NCBI GenBank assembly: GCA_002500665.1
Contig: DLRY01000046.1
Coordinates: 24,386 to 88,385 of the forward strand
DNA: 64,000 bases
Source: Opitutia bacterium UBA7876
GTDB taxonomy: Bacteria; Verrucomicrobiota; Verrucomicrobiia; Opitutales; Seribacteraceae
Direction of reading: 5' to 3'
Under the pieces are notes generated by a model. It saw only the letters and a program-made list of their open reading frames with translations. It did not search any database and was not told the origin of the DNA. Of this stretch, positions 51,457-62,596 are shown one piece after another (the first letter of the stretch is position 1; each line of letters begins with the position of its first letter). The position numbers and the translations under genes were made by a program.

Positions 51457-52401
51457 ATGGATAATGACGATTCCATAGCTGATCGTCTCTCTTCCGAAGG
51501 CCAAAAAAGCCCCCTCTCCGACTTCCTGCTCATCGAGCGCATCAATCAGTGCCCGAAACTGGCCTCCCTCAAGAGCATCAACGATACCCTGAACGATCTG
51601 CTGGATTCTGACGATAGCTTCGTAGCCCAGATTGCCGAAGTCATTCGCTTGGATCCTTCGCTTACCACCAGGGTACTGGACTTGGTCAATTCAATTTTCT
51701 TCGGAAGCAAGGACGAAAAGCGGATAACGGGAGTCGAGGAAGCATCCATTTTCCTAGGTCTGAACCGCATCAGGGAACTGATTGCCGCAACACCCATCAT
51801 CGAGGAAATCATGGAGCTTGGAAAAAACTCCCAATCCTTCCCTTGGACCGACTTTTGGAGGCACAGCATCGGCAGCGCTATCCTCACCCGTGAGATTCTA
51901 TCCCTCACAGACCAGAAATTCGAAGACGAAGCCGATTACGTGGCCGGCCTTCTTCATAACTTGGGCAAACTCATCCTTGCCATCACCTTTCCCGATCTTT
52001 TCGAGGAGATCTACCAGAAGACAAATGACAAAATAGAGGATTTCCTCGCCATGGAAAAACAGATCGTAGGTTGGGACCATTCCAAGATCGGAGCCTACTA
52101 CCTTTGGAATCATCACATATCGGATGAGATCGTCGAAGCCATCCACTGGCATAACGAACCAGCTAAGTCGGAGAACCACCGCCAACTTGCCGGGGCCATC
52201 CAAGTAGCCGACTTCATTACGCGAAAAATCGGAGTCATTGGTCTGGAAAGATGCACCACCCCATCCAACCAAGACTATCTCGATCTGGAAGGCTGGCAGA
52301 TTTTATTTGGAGACAGGGAGGATGCCGAAAAGGAGATCATCGAGGAAAACCTGAACTCCACGATAGAAAGAATCTCCCCCACCCTAAGGGGCATCCTTTA
52401 A
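51457..52401 (+). CDS. HDOD-domain signalling protein
   Basis: 314 residues from the ATG at 51457; a TTG at 51445 is less likely. The HDOD domain covers about residues 20-230, with LASLKSINDTLNDLL, LTTRVLDLVNSIFFGS, ASIFLGLNRIRELIAAT, and a HD-like helix set ending YLWNHHISDEIVEAIHWHN. HDOD proteins are related to HD phosphohydrolases but usually lack the HD metal pair; they tie to two-component and c-di-GMP signalling. A functional link to the kinase/regulator pair upstream is possible but not shown. Confidence 0.85.
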   Translation: MDNDDSIADRLSSEGQKSPLSDFLLIERINQCPKLASLKSINDTLNDLLDSDDSFVAQIAEVIRLDPSLTTRVLDLVNSIFFGSKDEKRITGVEEASIFLGLNRIRELIAATPIIEEIMELGKNSQSFPWTDFWRHSIGSAILTREILSLTDQKFEDEADYVAGLLHNLGKLILAITFPDLFEEIYQKTNDKIEDFLAMEKQIVGWDHSKIGAYYLWNHHISDEIVEAIHWHNEPAKSENHRQLAGAIQVADFITRKIGVIGLERCTTPSNQDYLDLEGWQILFGDREDAEKEIIEENLNSTIERISPTLRGIL

Positions 52402-52424
52402 TCCTATAGGGCTCGACCGGAACG

Positions 52425-53546
52425 CTAGAAGCGAACCCACTGGTCTTCCCGGGCGGCCTTGGCTACCTTCATGGCCCCAATAGCCACGAAGGGCTTGACC
52501 TCGCGAGCCGAAATACGGACCACCGGATCCTCATAACCATCATCGGCAAGCAGTCGCTGAAGCTCTTGGTCTATATTCCTAATCCGACTTCCTCCACCAG
52601 TCAGGATAATATTCTGCAAAAGGGAGAAGACCGACAGGGGCGAAGCCATTGCAATAACCTTCTTGACGGTTTCGAAGACCTCGTCGAGCAACTGGTTGCA
52701 GGATAGTCCCAACTGCTTGCCGATTTCGATCTTGCGGGGCTTGCCTTCCACGGGAACCTTGACCCTGGCCCCTGATTCACTCTCACCCACATAGGAGTAG
52801 GATTCCTTGAAGTCACGGATCATGGCAAGGGGTACGTCCACCTCAGGATAGGCATCCCTGATGGCCTGATCCAGAATGACGTCCACCTCATTACCGGCAA
52901 AGGGGATGCTCATCAAGTCCTCGGGTTTGGGAAAGTAACCCTGAACGATACAGAAGTCGGTGGTGCCGGCTCCGATGTCTATGAATAGGGAGTTGCTTAC
53001 CGGGTCCTGGTAATCCGGGTCACCTACCCTTTCCTCATCCCGCATTCCCAATGCCGCCAGAAATGGCTCGGGGATGAAGAGTATGCCGTCAAACGCCCCA
53101 TCAGCCGCCTTCTTGAGGTTTTCCTTGGCATCGGCATCGGCAACCGCAGGAATCCCGATAACGCAGAGCACCTCGCGTTTTCTTTCCGGATCGATCTTTT
53201 CCCGGAGGTAGTTCAGGAAGGACTTGGTGGCCTCGAGATCACTTACGACTCCATCGCTCAAGGGGTAAACCAAGCGGAGATGCAACTGATTGGAAAGAGC
53301 CTCATCACCATGAAGCATAGATGAATTTCCCGGTAAAATACCTGCAAGAATCCCGTCTTCAGGGTAACCTACCACAGTTGGGACAAGAACCCCAGAAGGC
53401 TCGTCCGAACCAGGTTTATTGAGCTTGGTAACAAAGCAGGACTGGAGGGTCCCCAAGTCGAGCCCGACGTACATTTTTCTCTTTTTTTCTTCCTTGGAGG
53501 AGGCTTTGGCATCCTCCTGCTCCTGGGCGTCGATATTTTCAGTCAT
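52425..53546 (-). CDS. MamK-family actin-like protein
   Basis: 373 residues. An actin/MreB-like ATPase: phosphate 1 MYVGLDLGTLQSC, SLFIDIGAGTTDFCIVQGYFP as phosphate 2, and NIILTGGGSRIRNIDQEL as the adenosine loop. VVGYPEDGILAG, GDEALSNQLHLRLVYPLSDGV, and EPFLAALGM correspond to segments of MamK, the filament that lines up magnetosomes. MamK-like genes also occur in non-magnetic bacteria, so magnetosomes are not implied and no mam genes are here. It probably polymerises in the cytoplasm. An acidic coiled-coil gene lies just upstream on the same strand. Confidence 0.85.
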   Translation of the reverse strand: MTENIDAQEQEDAKASSKEEKKRKMYVGLDLGTLQSCFVTKLNKPGSDEPSGVLVPTVVGYPEDGILAGILPGNSSMLHGDEALSNQLHLRLVYPLSDGVVSDLEATKSFLNYLREKIDPERKREVLCVIGIPAVADADAKENLKKAADGAFDGILFIPEPFLAALGMRDEERVGDPDYQDPVSNSLFIDIGAGTTDFCIVQGYFPKPEDLMSIPFAGNEVDVILDQAIRDAYPEVDVPLAMIRDFKESYSYVGESESGARVKVPVEGKPRKIEIGKQLGLSCNQLLDEVFETVKKVIAMASPLSVFSLLQNIILTGGGSRIRNIDQELQRLLADDGYEDPVVRISAREVKPFVAIGAMKVAKAAREDQWVRF

Positions 53547-53635
53547 TTGGCTTAAAGGGAAAACGGACTTGGTGTCTAATTCTTTGCGTGGAAATATCTA
53601 TTGGTAACGAAAACTTCGTCTTGGCAAACAAATTT

Positions 53636-54238
53636 TCAAGATTCGCCGAACTCCAAAACCTCGTCTATCATTTCCTCTATCTCATCAAACCTCAAACCGA
53701 TTCCCCTTGGAGGGTCCAATTCCTCCTCAACCCCCTCGGTTTCCTCAACCTCTTCGACCTCCTCAGTATCCTCAGGCAATTCCTGAGGAACGCCCTCAGA
53801 CGGTTCTGCCGGCAATGAAGTTTCAACCGGGACCGACTCCACTTGAGTGGCAAGGACAACTTCAGGTTCCGGCTGAACCGGCAATCCCCGCAACCCTCGC
53901 TCGAGCTTGGCCGTCACTTCATCGAGACGATTTGCGGCCTGCTCGAGTTCCTGCCTGACGATGGATGCAACCCGGGCCTCGAAGCGCCCCGCAAACAAGT
54001 CAAAGGCAACCGCCAACTCCTCCGCCCTGGAGGACTCGTCGTCGAAGAGCTCCTTCAGCTTGGCCTTCTTTTCCGGGCCACCCAAGGTGGTGGACTTTGC
54101 CCAGGCCACCACCAGCTTGGGTATTTCGTCCCGCAAAACCTCGATTGCACCCGGTTCATCGCCAACGAGTCGCTTTACGCAGGCACTTCTAAAGCCTCCT
54201 TTGAGGGCGTCCAGGGGATTTGCTTGAGGTGACTGCAT
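53636..54238 (-). CDS. Acidic coiled-coil protein next to the MamK-like actin, unknown function
   Basis: 200 residues. Residues 1-110 are helical, with heptad spacing in ELAVAFDLFAGRFEARVAS and QELEQAANRLDEVTAKLERG. The following ~60 are low-complexity with repeated Glu-Val-Glu-Glu (acidic), and the end has a short helix FDEIEEMIDEVLEF. No family recognised. It is 44 bp from the pseudouridine gene and about 90 bp before the MamK-like gene, all on one strand. The context suggests an adaptor or regulator of the filament. Confidence 0.6.
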   Translation of the reverse strand: MQSPQANPLDALKGGFRSACVKRLVGDEPGAIEVLRDEIPKLVVAWAKSTTLGGPEKKAKLKELFDDESSRAEELAVAFDLFAGRFEARVASIVRQELEQAANRLDEVTAKLERGLRGLPVQPEPEVVLATQVESVPVETSLPAEPSEGVPQELPEDTEEVEEVEETEGVEEELDPPRGIGLRFDEIEEMIDEVLEFGES

Positions 54239-54282
54239 GGCTTACTAAACTCGACTACCCTCTTCGCTTGGAAGGCTCAACA

Positions 54283-55134
54283 TTATTCTCCCCGAAAACG
54301 GGCCTCGATCCAGCGGGTCGCCCGGTCCTCCAGCATAGTCTCGACACTCGGATCCATCCCCAGCGCATCAACTAGGAAGGAAAGAAAGTCCTTGGCCAAG
54401 GGCGCGACGAAGGAAGGACCCACATCCGCGAATCCAAAAGTTCTCGAATGGAGGGCCTGCCTTCTCATGCCAAGGCGCTCGAGCCATTCCTCGTTCCATC
54501 CCGCTCGGCAAAAATCCAAGTAGTATCGCTCGTCAAGCCCGTATAGCTTTTCTCCTACCAGAGGATAACCGATGGACTGGGCATGAACCCTGATCTGGTG
54601 TTTGCGACCGGTACCCGTGACAATCGCGCAGAGGGTATGCCCGTTGGCCGAATGCAGGGGAAGGAAACTTGTCTGGGCCCGCTTGGACTTATTGCTTTTC
54701 TCGGTCACCCTCTGCTTTACGAAAACTTCACTGTGGGGATCCTTGCCCAGAAAGCCCTCCACATGCATCTCCTCCTTCAGCTCACCTACGAGAATCGCCC
54801 AGTAGCTCCTCCGGATCCTTTTCTCCTCCAGAGCCTTCTGCCACATCCGACCGGCCGTTTCATCCTTGCCAATCAAGACCAAACCGCTGGTTTCGCGATC
54901 CAGTCGACCGGCCAGATAAACCTGGTCCAGACCGAAGTGAACCCGAACCGCCCCGACCAGGCTCGACCAAGGGCCGTTCTTGGACGGATGGCAAACCAGC
55001 CACCCCGGCTTATTCAAGGCAATAATCGAATCATCCTGATGGATGACCCACTCCTCAAGCTCATCCGGACCCACCAAGGGAGCAGAGTCCTTTCGGGCAT
55101 CCTTCGATTCGTCTTCGGAAAAAGAGGCTTTCAT
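54283..55134 (-). CDS. RluA/RluD-family pseudouridine synthase
   Basis: 283 residues. The catalytic loop LAGRLDRETSGLVLIGKDE has the family Asp. GWLVCHPSKNGPWSSL precedes it and VTGTGRKHQIRVHAQSIGYPLVGEKLYG is the conserved substrate segment near residue 165. It modifies a uridine in rRNA or tRNA. No S4 domain at the N-terminus. A second paralogue is at 37191-37964. Confidence 0.87.
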   Translation of the reverse strand: MKASFSEDESKDARKDSAPLVGPDELEEWVIHQDDSIIALNKPGWLVCHPSKNGPWSSLVGAVRVHFGLDQVYLAGRLDRETSGLVLIGKDETAGRMWQKALEEKRIRRSYWAILVGELKEEMHVEGFLGKDPHSEVFVKQRVTEKSNKSKRAQTSFLPLHSANGHTLCAIVTGTGRKHQIRVHAQSIGYPLVGEKLYGLDERYYLDFCRAGWNEEWLERLGMRRQALHSRTFGFADVGPSFVAPLAKDFLSFLVDALGMDPSVETMLEDRATRWIEARFRGE

Positions 55135-55253
55135 CTAGCGAGTGAAAAAAATCTGAAACAAAATTGGCAAAGAGGGATGGCATGCGCCTTATTAGTTAAT
55201 GGTGATGCTTTTGTGCGTCGCCCTACAGTCAACCAAAAACCAAGCTCATATAT

Positions 55254-55604
55254 ATGAAGAACAACCTGATTATTTCCGGCCTGCATTTAGATCTCACCGT
55301 CCCGCTCAAGAAACTGGTTCACGACAAGATGGAGAAGATTTTCAAGCATCAGGAGAAAATTATCAGGGCTCGCATCGAGTTGGACCACGACGCCCGCTCT
55401 TCCTCCCACCAAAACGAGTTTACGGCCAAGGGGCACCTCGAGCTCAAGGGTGCCACCATTACGATATCCAGTTCCAGTGAGAATATGTACAAGTCCATAG
55501 ACGACTTGATCGAAAAGCTCGACCGCGGTCTGCGTCGTCGGGCTCGGTTAAGGCGCGTTAAAAGAAAGCAGCACTCGCTCCAAGACCTGCCTACCGCAGC
55601 TTGA
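55254..55604 (+). CDS. hpf: Ribosome hibernation promoting factor
   Basis: 116 residues, short-form HPF/YfiA. SGLHLDLTVPLKKLVHDKMEKI then HQEKIIRARIEL, and ISSSSENMYKSIDDLIEKLDR are the conserved blocks; the tail is strongly basic (RRRARLRRVKRKQ). It binds the 30S decoding region in stationary phase. A lone gene on the plus strand between two minus-strand genes, with ~120 bp upstream but no clear promoter. Confidence 0.9.
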   Translation: MKNNLIISGLHLDLTVPLKKLVHDKMEKIFKHQEKIIRARIELDHDARSSSHQNEFTAKGHLELKGATITISSSSENMYKSIDDLIEKLDRGLRRRARLRRVKRKQHSLQDLPTAA

Positions 55605-55617
55605 ACGAGGTATCCCG

Positions 55618-56199
55618 CTAGCCTTCACCCTTGAGGCGGGCAAGGATCTCATCGAGTATTCTTGCATTAGACGCCATCCGCCCTACCCCCTCATACCCAC
55701 AGGCCAATTCCCCCTCTTCGGGTTCGATTACGACCCCCCCCCTTGCGCGGAGTTTGTCGAGGTTGTCGCAGGTAGCCGGGTGTTCGTACATTTTCCCGTT
55801 CATGGCAGGAGCCAAGATGACGTCGGCCCGGGTAGCCAGATAGATTGAGGAAAGGGCATCCGGAGCGCATCCGTTGGCGAAATTGCCGACTTGGTTTGCC
55901 GTAGCGGGGGCAACGAGGAGAACGTCCGCCCGGTCCGCCAGTTCAATGTGACCGGGTTGCCACCCGCGTTCCTCTTCCCACATCGAGACCAGAACCGGGT
56001 TTCGCGATAGCGTACCCAGGGTCAGGCTGGAAATAAACTTGGTTGCGGATTCGGTCATGACCACGAAGACCTCCGCTCCCGCCCGCCTGATTTCACTGAC
56101 CAAATCGGCCGATTTGTAGGCGGCAATGGAACCAGAGACGCCGACTATAACGGTTTTGCCGTCTGGTATAATGGGAGGACTGACTTGATCTTCGGTCAT
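55618..56199 (-). CDS. coaC: Flavoprotein, phosphopantothenoylcysteine decarboxylase (CoaC) domain only
   Basis: 193 residues. VIVGVSGSIAAYKSADLVSEIRR opens the flavin-binding fold; GHIELADRADVLLVAPATANQVG holds the catalytic His; LAPAMNGKMYEHPATCDNL is the PAMN substrate clamp. It is the decarboxylase half of the usual bifunctional CoaBC; the synthetase half is absent and not adjacent, so the CoaB step must be elsewhere. Used in coenzyme A biosynthesis. It could also be an MrsD-type flavoprotein, though the context gives no peptide. Confidence 0.78.
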   Translation of the reverse strand: MTEDQVSPPIIPDGKTVIVGVSGSIAAYKSADLVSEIRRAGAEVFVVMTESATKFISSLTLGTLSRNPVLVSMWEEERGWQPGHIELADRADVLLVAPATANQVGNFANGCAPDALSSIYLATRADVILAPAMNGKMYEHPATCDNLDKLRARGGVVIEPEEGELACGYEGVGRMASNARILDEILARLKGEG

Positions 56200-56315
56200 T
56201 CGGACGGTCTAACATATCTCGTCCCGAGCGAATCGCAACCATCAACTCCCCAGCCTGCATGGAAAGGATTTCCGCTTTCCATCCCCCTTCCTATCCTTTA
56301 GGAGTGGGTACGCGC

Positions 56316-57992
56316 ATGCAAAAGAAGCCAATAAGCAAATACAAGCCTTGGGGGACCATCGATTTGCCCGACCGCAAGTGGCCGGAACGCACCATCGACC
56401 GGGTCCCCTACTGGTGTAGCGTAGACTTGAGAGACGGCAACCAAGCGTTGCCTATTCCCATGGGCATCAAGGAAAAGCTCGAACTCTTCGATCTTTTGGC
56501 CAAGGTCGGCTTCAAGGAAATCGAGGTTGGTTTCCCCTCAGCCGCTCAGACTGAGTTCGACTTCACGCGCAAACTGATCGAGGATGACCTCATCCCCGAA
56601 GGCGTGGCCATCCAGGTCCTTACCCAGGCCCGCGAGCACCTCATCAGGAGGAGTTTCGAGAGCCTGAAAGGCGCCGCCAAGGCCATCGTGCACGTCTACA
56701 ACTCAACCTCTCCCCTGCAAAGGAGGGTCACCTTCGGGATGTCCAAGGAACAGATAAAAAAGATTGCCGTCGACGGGGTCAGGCTTATCCGCAGCCTTCT
56801 TGCCGAACTGGACGGAACCGACGTCCGCCTCGAATATTCACCCGAGAGTTTTTCCGACACCGAGGTCGATTATGCTCTTGAGGTGTGCGAAGCCGTGATG
56901 GAGGCATGGGAACCGACCGAGGAACGCCCCATCATACTCAACCTGCCCGCCACCGTAGAGCTCTTCACTCCGAACGTACACGCCGATCAGATCGAGTGGT
57001 TTTGCCGAAATTTGAAGGAAAGGGAAAAAGCCCTCATCAGCCTGCACACCCACAACGACCGCGGCACCGGCACGGCGGCTACCGAACTTGGACTGCTCGC
57101 AGGCGCTGACCGAGTGGAGGGCACCCTCTTCGGGAACGGGGAGCGGACCGGCAACCTGGACCTCGTAACGGTTGCCCTCAACATGTATTCACAGGGACTT
57201 GATCCGGAGCTCGACTTCTCCGACCTCGATCGGGTGAGGGAGATATACGAGCGAACCACCGGCATGACCGTACATGAACGCCACCCCTACGGGGGCGACC
57301 TGGTCTTCACTGCCTTCTCTGGGTCCCATCAGGACGCCATCAAGAAGGGCATGGACCTAAGGACCGAGGAGGGCGACTCGGACGACAACCACTGGCAAGT
57401 CCCCTATCTCTCCATCGACCCCCGCGACCTTGGCCGTTCCTACGAGGCCATCATCCGCATCAACAGCCAAAGCGGAAAAGGAGGCGTGGCCTACGTGCTC
57501 TCACGCGAGTTCGGGCTTGAACTGCCAAAGCCCATGCATCCCGAGGTCGGCAACCTCGTTAACGACAAGGCGGATTCCGAATCACGCGAACTGGCCGCCG
57601 ACGAGATTTACGCCACCTTCAAGGCCGAATTCCTGGAAAAAAACACCCCACTCAAGCTCATTGGGTACCAGACCCACAAGATCGAGGAATCGCAGGAAGA
57701 AGTCTCCTGCCTCGCATCCATTGAAATCAACGGGCAAAGCAAATCCATCCAAGGCCAGGGGAACGGTCCGATCAACGCCTTCGTTCATGCCCTCGAGAGC
57801 GAGGGCCTCAAGGACTTTAAGCTCACCGACTATCGCCAGCATTCCATCGGAAAGGGTTCGGGCACCGAATCAGCCGCCTTCGTGCAACTGCAAACGCGGG
57901 CGGGTCGAGCCGCCTATGGATGCGGCATCGACTCCAGTATCGAGAAAAGCGGGTTGCTGGCCTTGGTCAGCGCCTTCAACCGGACACGCTGA
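56316..57992 (+). CDS. leuA: 2-isopropylmalate synthase
   Basis: 558 residues from the ATG at 56316, which follows an AGGAG; the protein then begins with the SKYKPW(G) pattern of this LeuA class. VPYWCSVDLRDGNQALPIPM binds substrate and metal; LISLHTHNDRGTGTA supplies the HxH metal motif; GADRVEGTLFGNGERTGNLDLV is the conserved loop. The C-terminal ~130 residues are the leucine-sensing regulatory domain. It starts leucine synthesis. An in-frame ATG at 56259 would add 19 atypical residues. Confidence 0.95.
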   Translation: MQKKPISKYKPWGTIDLPDRKWPERTIDRVPYWCSVDLRDGNQALPIPMGIKEKLELFDLLAKVGFKEIEVGFPSAAQTEFDFTRKLIEDDLIPEGVAIQVLTQAREHLIRRSFESLKGAAKAIVHVYNSTSPLQRRVTFGMSKEQIKKIAVDGVRLIRSLLAELDGTDVRLEYSPESFSDTEVDYALEVCEAVMEAWEPTEERPIILNLPATVELFTPNVHADQIEWFCRNLKEREKALISLHTHNDRGTGTAATELGLLAGADRVEGTLFGNGERTGNLDLVTVALNMYSQGLDPELDFSDLDRVREIYERTTGMTVHERHPYGGDLVFTAFSGSHQDAIKKGMDLRTEEGDSDDNHWQVPYLSIDPRDLGRSYEAIIRINSQSGKGGVAYVLSREFGLELPKPMHPEVGNLVNDKADSESRELAADEIYATFKAEFLEKNTPLKLIGYQTHKIEESQEEVSCLASIEINGQSKSIQGQGNGPINAFVHALESEGLKDFKLTDYRQHSIGKGSGTESAAFVQLQTRAGRAAYGCGIDSSIEKSGLLALVSAFNRTR

Positions 57993-58070
57993 GTCCCCGT
58001 CCCGCCAGAGCAACCGTTTGAACGAAAGCCTACCTCGACGAGTCCTACCAGCAAAGGAAAACCAAGTCAT

Positions 58071-59513
58071 ATGAATCAGCCCTCTCCACCTCCACTCCCT
58101 TCCTCGGGAGGATCCGTCACGGTCAAACTAATCGTCATGGCCCTGCTTGTCTTGGGCTTGCTCATTCTCACCGCCCCGCTCTTCTTTATCATTGACGAGC
58201 GTGAACAGCGCCGCGAGGACGTAACTAGGGAAATCAGTTCCAAGTGGGGCATGGATCAGACCGTCATCGGCCCCATGCTGACGATACCGTTCGAAGTCGA
58301 GGTCGTCACCCGCGTCAACAACAAGCCCGTGACTACCCGTCAGATCCAGTATCTTCACGTCATGCCCGAAAACCTCGAGATCAACGGCAGCGTCTCCCCT
58401 GAGACCAAATACCGCGGCATCTACGAGAGCGTGGTCTACAAGTCCCGCCTCCGTGTTTCGGGAACCTTTGCCCCTCCCCAGTGGGAAGTTGCCGGTGTCT
58501 CCGAGTCCAAAGTCCTCAAGGACAAGGCGTGGCTGACCATTGGCATCAGCGACGTCCGGGGTATCCGTGAAAACTCCCGCGTGCGTCTCGGAGACCGTGA
58601 ACTGGAACCCCTCCCGGGATTGCCCACCCAAGAGGTCATTGCCACAGGAATCAAAGCCCTGGTCGACTTGTCCGAAATGAATGCCACCACGAGCTTCGAG
58701 ATCGACCTCCTTCTCGACGGCAGTTCCACCCTCGCCTTTTCACCTATTGGAAAGACCACTGCAGTGTCCATCGAATCACCCTGGGCTTCCCCCAGTTTCG
58801 ACGGAGCCTTCCTGCCGCAACACCGAAAAGTGACCGAGGAAGGCTTCGATGCAAATTGGAAAGTCCTTCACCTCAACCGTGCGATCTCACAATCCTGGAC
58901 CGGTTCGGCCACCTCAAGCACCGACCATGAGGGACATGACTACAAATGGCATGGCGATCGTCCGGGCGGCCTGACTGATTCACTTGCCGGTCCCAGTAAC
59001 ATCCTCGGGGATTCGGCTTTCGGGGTTCGCTTTTATCTTCCCACCGACGTATACCAGAAAACGACCCGCATGGCAAAGTACGCCATCCTCTTTCTGGGCT
59101 TTGCCTTCGCCGCCTTCTTTTTCTCCGAGATCCTTCACAAGGCCCGGGTTCACCCCATCCAGTACCTCCTCGTTGGCTTTGCCATCCTCGTGTTCTATCT
59201 CCTCCTACTTTCGCTTTCCGAGCATTTCGGGTTCGACCGGGCCTACCTCGCCTCCACCACGGCCGTCATCCTTCTGATATCCGGCTATGCCCAGGCCATC
59301 CTGCGCAGCCTCCGTCTCGGGATTACCGTCGGAGCAGTGCTGGCTTTGCTCTACGGTTACCTATACGTGATTCTCCAGCTCGAAAGCTACGCCCTTCTCA
59401 TGGGCAGCGTCGGCCTCTTCGCAACCTTGGCCGCGGCGATGTACTTCACCCGTAAGATCGACTGGTACGCCATTCGTCTGAACCAAAAGGGAACGACTAC
59501 CCAAGACGACTGA
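58071..59513 (+). CDS. creD: CreD-family inner-membrane protein
   Basis: 480 residues. Membrane helix near residue 20-40 (VMALLVLGLLILTAPLFFII), then a large extracytoplasmic region (about 40-320) with VDLSEMNATTSFEIDL and SPWASPSFDGAFLP, then about five more helices (FLGFAFAAFFFSEIL, LLVGFAILVFYLLLL and others). This is CreD topology; in E. coli CreD is under CreBC control and contributes to envelope stress and colicin tolerance. No creBC in the window. Next gene starts 2 bp after its stop. Confidence 0.88.
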   Translation: MNQPSPPPLPSSGGSVTVKLIVMALLVLGLLILTAPLFFIIDEREQRREDVTREISSKWGMDQTVIGPMLTIPFEVEVVTRVNNKPVTTRQIQYLHVMPENLEINGSVSPETKYRGIYESVVYKSRLRVSGTFAPPQWEVAGVSESKVLKDKAWLTIGISDVRGIRENSRVRLGDRELEPLPGLPTQEVIATGIKALVDLSEMNATTSFEIDLLLDGSSTLAFSPIGKTTAVSIESPWASPSFDGAFLPQHRKVTEEGFDANWKVLHLNRAISQSWTGSATSSTDHEGHDYKWHGDRPGGLTDSLAGPSNILGDSAFGVRFYLPTDVYQKTTRMAKYAILFLGFAFAAFFFSEILHKARVHPIQYLLVGFAILVFYLLLLSLSEHFGFDRAYLASTTAVILLISGYAQAILRSLRLGITVGAVLALLYGYLYVILQLESYALLMGSVGLFATLAAAMYFTRKIDWYAIRLNQKGTTTQDD

Positions 59514-59515
59514 GG

Positions 59516-61705
<2,190 letters not shown>

Positions 61706-61784
61706 GCCCTAGGTAAATAACGAAGTAGAGTTCCCGTAGGAATCGAGCAGTCCCGGCAAGGGGCCCAAAAGATGATCAAAGGGA

Positions 61785-62009
61785 CTAGTAGCTGGCCAGA
61801 AGATCGAAAAAGCGTACGAACATGTACCAGCAGGACACGAGAACCCCCGCCCCAAAGAGCACACCGAAAGCATAAATGAGAATTTTCTCGGTGCTCTTGC
61901 TCTCAAGGAACTTGGGTTGCTTCTCCATCGAGCCGACCATAACAATCGCATAAACGATTAAGGCGAAAATGGGCATGGTAACCATGAACCAATCAAATTC
62001 CGAACTCAT
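61785..62009 (-). CDS. Small membrane protein, two segments
   Basis: 74 residues from the ATG at 62009; a longer frame upstream to 62075 adds non-conserved sequence. Two hydrophobic segments: FMVTMPIFALIVYAIVMVGS and ILIYAFGVLFGAGVLVSCWYM, with KQPKFLESKSTEK between. No family recognised. Alone on its strand between recD2 and the Dabb gene. Confidence 0.55.
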   Translation of the reverse strand: MSSEFDWFMVTMPIFALIVYAIVMVGSMEKQPKFLESKSTEKILIYAFGVLFGAGVLVSCWYMFVRFFDLLASY

Positions 62010-62127
62010 GCTGACCCATTTTGTACAGGGTTGACCACAAGTCAAGATTAGTGGGTGAGGATTTATATTCCCCAATGTTTGCCATTGTGGTTGTCATCAG
62101 GATTCGAACCTACAAGGTTATTTGCCC

Positions 62128-62556
62128 ATGAACCCTAAAACTCAACTTGTCGTTCGACTCTTCGCCTCGGCCTGTGTATGCATCAGCGCCTTCATGTATC
62201 TGCAAACATCCGCCAAACCGTCCAAAAAGGAAGCGACGGCAAATTCTTCCGCCAAAGGAAAGATTCGCCACGTGGTGTGCTTCAAGTTCAAGGAAGACGC
62301 GGATCCGGCCAAGATCAGGAAAGTCGAGAAGGAATTCGCCGCCCTCAAGGGAAAGATTCCCGGCATCCGGTCCCTTGAGTGGGGTAAGAACAACAGCCCC
62401 GAGGGATTGAACAAGGACTTTACCCACTGCTTTATCGTGACCTTCGAGAACGAGAAGGCCCGTACCGTATACCTCCCCCACCCCGACCACAAAGCCTTCG
62501 TATCAATCCTCAAGCCTATCCTCGAGGACGTCTTCGTGATCGACTTCACCCCTTGA
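62128..62556 (+). CDS. Exported Dabb (stress-responsive A/B barrel) protein
   Basis: 142 residues from the ATG at 62128 (a TTG at 62122 is an alternative). An N-terminal signal anchor (LVVRLFASACVCISAFMYL) leads into a Dabb domain at about 45-142: IRHVVCFKFKEDADPAKIRK, KGKIPGIRSLEWGKNN, FTHCFIVTFENEKART and the end FVIDF. Dabb barrels are small dimeric ferredoxin-like folds, often with unknown ligand. An exported one is uncommon but occurs in PVC genomes. 41 bp upstream of the esterase gene on the same strand. Confidence 0.78.
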   Translation: MNPKTQLVVRLFASACVCISAFMYLQTSAKPSKKEATANSSAKGKIRHVVCFKFKEDADPAKIRKVEKEFAALKGKIPGIRSLEWGKNNSPEGLNKDFTHCFIVTFENEKARTVYLPHPDHKAFVSILKPILEDVFVIDFTP

Positions 62557-62596
62557 TCATCCGGCCGGAACCTCCGCCCCTTACCTCATCCTTCCC

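Noticed and set aside
52425..53546. Magnetosome gene island
   Set aside because: Only a MamK-like actin is present; no mamA, B, E, M, O, P or Q is near.
55135..55253. Sigma-54 promoter before hpf
   Set aside because: A TTGGCA at about 55165 is present, but the GC element is not at the required 10-bp spacing.
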